Below are positions 60,089-64,000 of a stretch of 64,000 nucleotides of DNA, piece after piece. Numbering within the stretch: position 1 is the stretch's first letter; every line of letters starts with the position of its first letter. The translations under genes and the position numbers were made by a program. The stretch spans positions 246,655-310,654 of the forward strand of contig CAVVFZ010000014.1 of NCBI GenBank assembly GCA_963747555.1, written 5' to 3'. The stretch is from DUZB01 sp963747555 (GTDB lineage: Bacteria; Desulfobacterota; DSM-4660; Desulfatiglandales; Desulfatiglandaceae). The notes under the pieces were generated by a model, which did no database searches, was not told the DNA's origin, and saw nothing but the letters and a program-made list of their open reading frames with translations.

Positions 60089-60508
60089 ATGGCTGAAGAG
60101 TTTTCTCCCAAAATTGTTACATTCGCGTGTAACTGGTGCGCCTATTCCGCCGCTGATCTGGCGGGGGTCAGCCGGTTTCAGTATCCTCCCAACATGCGCA
60201 TTATAAGGGTCATGTGTTCCGGCAGAATGAATCCCAATTTTATTCTCAAGGCATTTCAAAAGGGCGCTGACGGCGTTTTGGTGTCCGGGTGACATATCGG
60301 CGATTGTCATTACCTGGATGGTAATGTAAAAGCCCAGAAGATGTTTGATATGACCGTTAAACTGATCGGAATTCTCGGGATTGATGCCGGCAGGCTGCGG
60401 CTCGAATGGATATCTTCAGCGGAAGGCACCCGATTTGCCGAAGTTGCCAGGGAATTTACGGAACAGGTCAGGGCTTTGGGGCCTTCAAGTCTGAAAAAGG
60501 CAGCCTGA
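60089..60508 (+). CDS. mvhD: MvhD/FrhD-like [2Fe-2S] subunit, selenocysteine-containing
   Basis: 139 residues, the normal MvhD length, if the UGA at 60290-60292 is Sec68 in VLVSG-U-HIGDCHYLDGN. N-terminus: FSPKIVTFACNWCAYSAADLAGVSR with CxxC; middle MCSGRMNP; end LEWISSAEGTRFAEVAREFTEQV, all typical. It would pass electrons between HdrA and an unseen partner. It follows hdrA-gltD by 80 bases and precedes the split hdrA pair by 45, so the three form one operon. It is shorter than the paralogue at 49444, which has a C-terminal extension. Confidence 0.94.
60308..60326 (+). promoter_or_regulatory. Candidate SECIS hairpin of mvhD (60 kb)
   Basis: CATTACC, loop TGGAT, GGTAATG: perfect 7-bp stem beginning 15 bases after the UGA. 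Identical to the hairpin after the UGA of the mvhD at 49444. Confidence 0.75.
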
Positions 60509-60553
60509 TCCCGAACATAACGGAAGATAGATGGCGTAAACAGGAGCAAGACC

Positions 60554-62086
60554 GTGAAGAAAGATATAGTCGTTATTGGTGGAGGCATCGCCGGGATCCA
60601 GGCTTCGTTGGATCTCGCCGAAATGGGGATGAAGGTGCATCTGGTGGAACGGCTGCCCAGTATCGGCGGAAAGATGGCGCAGCTGGATAAGACGTTTCCA
60701 ACCAATGATTGCGCCATCTGAATCCTTTCGCCGAAGATGCTGGATGTCGGTCGACATCCAAATATTGAGTTGATGGCCTACTCTGAAGTGGAAAAGGTGG
60801 AAGGGGAGGCAGGTGATTTCAAGGTCACCGTGAGAAGGAAGGCCCGGTATGTGGAAGAAGACCGATGTACGGGCTGCGGCGCCTGCAAGGAAAAGTGCCC
60901 CACCGTACTGCCGGATGTGTTTAATGAAGGCCTTGGAGATCGGAAGGCTATTTACAGCTGGTTCGCCCAAGGAATCCCATCCACGCATACCATCGACCCG
61001 GCCCATTGCAGACAACTGAACGGCAAAAAATGCGGTATCTGCCAGAAGGTGTGCCAGGCCGACGCGGTGAATTTCGAGCAGAAAGACAGGATCGTGGAGA
61101 TCGAGGCCGGGGCTATTATCGTGGCCAGTGGATACAAGGTCTTTGATCCCTCGCGCGTCCCTGAATACCAGTATCGGGAAATCCCTAATGTGATTACCGC
61201 CATTGAATTTGAGAGATTGCTCAGTGCCAGCGGTCCCACGGGCGGTCATCTGGATCGGCCATCCGATTTGGCGGTGGAAGCGGAAATCCACGGGCTGGAA
61301 AAACAGGCTCAGAAATCCCAGAAAGCGATTGCCAAGTTTGAAGAAAAATATAGCCAGGATTCGGCTGCATTTTACGAGGATTTCAAGAATGGCCAATACG
61401 GGGACGATGCGGATCGAAAGAAATGGGCGGAGAAATATGCCGAACACCTGGCCATTGTGGAACCGCTGGAGGCATTGAAAAAGAAAGCGGAAAATTTCTC
61501 CGTGGCCAAGAGACTGGCTTTTATCCAGTGTGTTGGTTCAAGGGATTTTCGGTTCTACCCGTTCTGTTCCGGTTTTTGCTGCATGCACTCCATCAAGGAA
61601 GCCATCATCGCCAATGAGCATGAGAGGGAAACCACTTCGGTCATATTCGGTATGGATATTCGAGCCGTCGGTAAGGGGTTTGAGGAATATAAGGTCAGAG
61701 GGGGGAACCAGTCCGGGATAAGCTATATCCGCGGCCGTGTAGCAGAGATCACTGAGGGCCCCAATAACAACCCCGTGATTACGTATGAAGATACCAAGGA
61801 AAGACGAGTTAAATCGGTCGATTTTGATATGGTTATTCTGGCCACGGCCTGTGCTCCCAATGAGGGCGTTGAGGATCTGGCTAAGATCTTAGGCATTGAA
61901 ATCAACCGATTCGGTTTTTTCGAGACCGGCACATCACAGCCGCTGGATACAACGCGTCCCGGAATTTTCGCCTGCGGTTGCGCCCATGGACCCATGGATA
62001 TTCCCGAGTCCGTCGCACAGGCCAGTGGCGCCGCGGCAAGAGCCGCACAGTTGATCAAGGATTCTACCATGCGCAAGGCATCCTGA
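60554..62086 (+). CDS. hdrA: HdrA module 1 (QmoA-like) with Sec and coiled-coil insertion
   Basis: 510 residues starting at GTG after AGGAG; UGA at 60719-60721 is Sec56 in NDCAI-U-ILSPKMLDVG. It corresponds only to the first half of the long HdrA proteins: FAD site VIGGGIAGIQASLDLAEMG, CTGCGACKEKCP, CGICQKVCQ, then a break in the usual sequence at about residues 237-317 where a charged helical stretch (EIHGLEKQAQKSQKAIAKFEE and following) is inserted, then FIQCVGSRDFRFYPFCSGFCC and FACGCAHGPMDIPESVAQASGAA. The second half is the next gene, 14 bases on. The insertion looks like a two-helix coiled coil, possibly a docking arm. Confidence 0.92.
60741..60760 (+). promoter_or_regulatory. Candidate SECIS hairpin of hdrA (60.5 kb)
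   Basis: TGGATGTC, loop GGTC, GACATCCA: perfect 8-bp stem starting 20 bases after the UGA, with GGTC in the loop. The strongest SECIS candidate among the hdrA genes here. Confidence 0.7.
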
Positions 62087-62100
62087 AGGAGTCTGACCCT

Positions 62101-63789
62101 ATGAGTAAGAAGGACAAAGAAAAAGAACAGCCAAAAGAGGATCTGCGGATCGGGGTTTTTATCTGTGACTGTGGTTCCAATATTGCCGGACATCTGGACT
62201 GTAAATCCGTAACGGATTATGCATCCCGTATCCCGGGAGTGGTGTATGCCAAGGAAAACCTCTACACCTGTTCAGAAGCCGGGATCGGCGAAATACAAAA
62301 TGGGATTAAAAAACATAATCTTAACCGGGTGATTGTGGCCTCCTGTTCGCCTCGTACACACCAACCCCTGTTCCAGAGTTCCTGTTCGGCCGCGGGGTTA
62401 AATCCATATCTCTTTGAAATGGTGAATATCCGGGATCAGTGTTCCTGGGTCCATATGCAGGAAAGAGATGCGGCGACGGCAAAAGCCAAAGACCTGGTGA
62501 GGATGGGGGTTTCAAAGGCGGCGTTTCTGGAACCGCAGACCGACATCGAAGCATCCATCAACCCGAGGGTTCTGGTGATCGGTGGCGGCGTCGCCGGTCT
62601 GACGGTTGCTGAAACCCTGGCCGGAATGGGACTTGAGGTGGTACTGGTCGAAAAAGAGACGGAACTGGGCGGCTTGTTGAAAAAACTCAACCGGGTGGCC
62701 CCGCAGGGAGAAGAAGCGTCGGAGATCGTCTCCGAGCTGATCCGGTCGGTTACGAGCAGAGCCAACATTTCCGTTTATCTTGGCGCAAAGGTGCAGGATG
62801 TGGCAGGGTATATTGGAAATTACGAAATCACCTTAGGCACCGATGGAGGGGAGACCGTGCAGGAGGGAGTGGGTTGCATCGTTGTCGCTACCGGTGCCGT
62901 TCCACTCGTTCCGAAAGGGTTGTACGGATATGACGGTGAAAAGGTCATCACCCAGATGGAACTGGAGAAAAGGCTGAAAGAGGGACCGGTGGCGGCCAAA
63001 GAGGTCGTGATGATCCAGTGTGTGGGCGCTCGTTCTCCTGAACGGCAATATTGTTCGAGAATATGCTGCCAGACAGCAGTGAAGAACGCCCGGTTGCTCA
63101 AGGAACAGAATCCGGACAGCCATGTGCGTATCCTATACAGGGATATGCAGATGTATGGGACGGAAAATGAGGAGATGCTCTGGGAGGCAAGGGGGGAGGG
63201 GGTCCGGTTTGATGTGTACACCCCTGATCAACCTCCCGTCGTGGAAGATGGAAAGGTTCGGTTTTATCGCTCCCTGACCGGGGAGACTGTTGAGATTCCC
63301 TACGATCTGGTAGTCTTGTCTACGCCTCTGGTTGCCCGGGAAGGTGCTCCCGGTCTTTCCCAGCTCCTGCGGGTTCCCTTGGATCAGAACAATTTTTTTC
63401 TTGAAGCCCATGCTAAATTACGGCCACTTGATTTTGCCACAGACGGGATTTTTGTCTGCGGATCAGCCCGTTATCCCGCTACGGTGGAGGAGGCCAGGTC
63501 TCAGGGGCTTGGGGCCTCATCCAGGGTGGCCACGATCCTGTTCAAGGACAAACTGGTCACCAGCGCGATTGTCGCCGAGATCGATCCCGAGAGTTGCGTG
63601 GGGTGCATGGGATGCATGGATATGTGTCCATATGGCGCCATTGACTACCTGCCCGAGAAAAAGATCTGCCAGGTCAATACGATCCTGTGCAAGGGATGTG
63701 GATGTTGCGCTTCCACCTGTCCATCCCAGAGTGCCATGCTCAAGGGTTTCAAGCCGGAGCAGCTCCTGGCCCAGATAAGGGCACTGTGA
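62101..63789 (+). CDS. HdrA module 2 (second half as a separate protein)
   Basis: 562 residues, ATG after AAGGAG. It matches the C-terminal modules of the long HdrA proteins: IGVFICDCGSNIAGHLDC, LYTCSEAGIGEI, SCSPRTHQPLFQSSC, FAD site VIGGGVAGLTVAETLAGMG, CVGARSPERQYCSRICC, FVCGSARYPATVEEARSQG, CVGCMGCMDMCP and CKGCGCCASTCP. No Sec or its equivalent motif. With the preceding protein it should rebuild one two-module HdrA. The N-terminus is a short Lys/Glu-rich tail. It resembles QmoB in lacking module 1, but has no MvhD domain; that is encoded next as a separate gene. Confidence 0.92.
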   Translation: MSKKDKEKEQPKEDLRIGVFICDCGSNIAGHLDCKSVTDYASRIPGVVYAKENLYTCSEAGIGEIQNGIKKHNLNRVIVASCSPRTHQPLFQSSCSAAGLNPYLFEMVNIRDQCSWVHMQERDAATAKAKDLVRMGVSKAAFLEPQTDIEASINPRVLVIGGGVAGLTVAETLAGMGLEVVLVEKETELGGLLKKLNRVAPQGEEASEIVSELIRSVTSRANISVYLGAKVQDVAGYIGNYEITLGTDGGETVQEGVGCIVVATGAVPLVPKGLYGYDGEKVITQMELEKRLKEGPVAAKEVVMIQCVGARSPERQYCSRICCQTAVKNARLLKEQNPDSHVRILYRDMQMYGTENEEMLWEARGEGVRFDVYTPDQPPVVEDGKVRFYRSLTGETVEIPYDLVVLSTPLVAREGAPGLSQLLRVPLDQNNFFLEAHAKLRPLDFATDGIFVCGSARYPATVEEARSQGLGASSRVATILFKDKLVTSAIVAEIDPESCVGCMGCMDMCPYGAIDYLPEKKICQVNTILCKGCGCCASTCPSQSAMLKGFKPEQLLAQIRAL

Positions 63790-63827
63790 AACAGTCAACA
63801 AACCTTGATCCTATAAGGGGAATAGAT

Positions 63828-64000
63828 ATGAGTAACGCCGATTTTGAACCGAAGATCGTCTGCTTTCTCTGCACATGGTGAGCGTACGCCGCTGCTGACC
63901 TGGCTGGGGTTAGTCGACTGCAATATCCTACGAACATCCGTACCGTTCGGGTCATGTGTTCCGCCAGTGTTTCGCCGCATCATATCCTGCGTGCTTTTCA
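63828..64000 (+). CDS. mvhD: MvhD-like subunit with Sec in the CxxC motif (partial)
   Basis: The first 57 codons are in the window. It begins MSNADFEPKIVCFLCTW, then UGA at 63879-63881 (codon 18), then AYAAADLAGVSRLQYPTNIRTVRVMCSASVSP. The other two MvhD proteins read CNWCAYA here, so Sec replaces the second Cys of the CxxC pair, a different position from the Sec in those two. AAGGGGAA precedes the ATG. The codons for the second site (VSG-C/U-HxG) lie beyond the window. Confidence 0.9.
63895..63913 (+). promoter_or_regulatory. Candidate SECIS hairpin of the third mvhD
   Basis: CTGACC, loop TGGCTGG, GGTTAG: a 6-bp stem with one G-T pair, starting 14 bases after the UGA. The homologous place in the 60-kb mvhD, which has a Cys codon, can form a related stem, so part of this structure may reflect coding constraint. 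Confidence 0.5.

Noticed and set aside
60554..63789. Calling the split hdrA pair qmoA and qmoB
   Set aside because: The split resembles Qmo, but no qmoC or aprAB is present, the second protein lacks the MvhD domain of QmoB, and separate mvhD genes are adjacent. HdrA-type naming is safer.
1..64000. tRNA, rRNA or tRNA-Sec genes
   Set aside because: Spacers were scanned for TPsiC-arm sequences such as GGTTCGAATCC with a matching acceptor stem; none was found.

Overview
The window reads as part of a chromosome from a strictly anaerobic, probably sulfate-reducing or syntrophic member of the Desulfobacterota (former Deltaproteobacteria). This is inferred from gene content: several HdrA and MvhD (FrhD-type) electron-transfer proteins with in-frame UGA (selenocysteine) codons, a ferredoxin-linked 2-oxoacid oxidoreductase, an HdrB/HdrD-like CCG-domain protein, archaemetzincins, and many NtrC-type two-component systems. 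There are no ribosomal or phylogenetic marker genes and no tRNA or rRNA that I could recognise.

Region by region. 0.1-10.1 kb: a SulP transporter, a cytidylate-kinase-like protein, selO, a short-chain dehydrogenase, a pirin and a REC-PAS-kinase hybrid, interspersed with debris (RAYT transposase remnant, truncated CDF transporter, a MITE-like element with a second copy at base 1, and a lone VapC). 11.4-19.1 kb: an NtrC-like regulator without GAFTGA loop or HTH, an HDOD-GAF-PAS hybrid kinase, a small conserved protein, an NCS2-like permease and a YqaA-type membrane protein. 19.6-27.6 kb: one plus-strand operon of acyl-CoA ligase, 2-hydroxyacid dehydrogenase and a four-gene 2-oxoacid dehydrogenase complex (E1alpha, E1beta, E2, E3), with E1 and E2 interrupted by frameshifts or a stop. 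27.7-32.7 kb: glycine-rich RRM protein, broken M23 peptidase, response regulator, alpha/beta hydrolase, manA. 32.7-36.9 kb: a minus-strand korDABC-type operon, divergent from an HdrB-like protein.

37-64 kb is the main interest. On the minus strand, reading from 55.1 kb down: a GcvH-like protein, HdrA fused to a GcvH-like domain, MvhD with a C-terminal extension, a two-module HdrA, then two consecutive cassettes of histidine kinase, sigma-54 response regulator and archaemetzincin, and a second GcvH-like protein. Divergently on the plus strand from 55.5 kb: a giant HdrA with an inserted GltD/NfnB-like flavoprotein, MvhD, a split HdrA pair, and a third MvhD running off the end. Seven genes carry an in-frame UGA at a position normally Cys; the reading frame continues on the far side and hairpins follow the UGA. 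The GcvH-like domains have all lost the lipoyl-lysine. I read the locus as a selenoprotein-rich, flavin-based electron-bifurcating or confurcating hub with its own regulators; its electron donors and acceptors are not visible here.

Many genes show single-base indels, most of them in homopolymers and with otherwise intact protein on both sides (HdrB-like, korC, manA, one NtrC regulator, two kinases, and others). This looks more like sequencing error than decay, so frameshifted genes are annotated as whole genes with the break noted.
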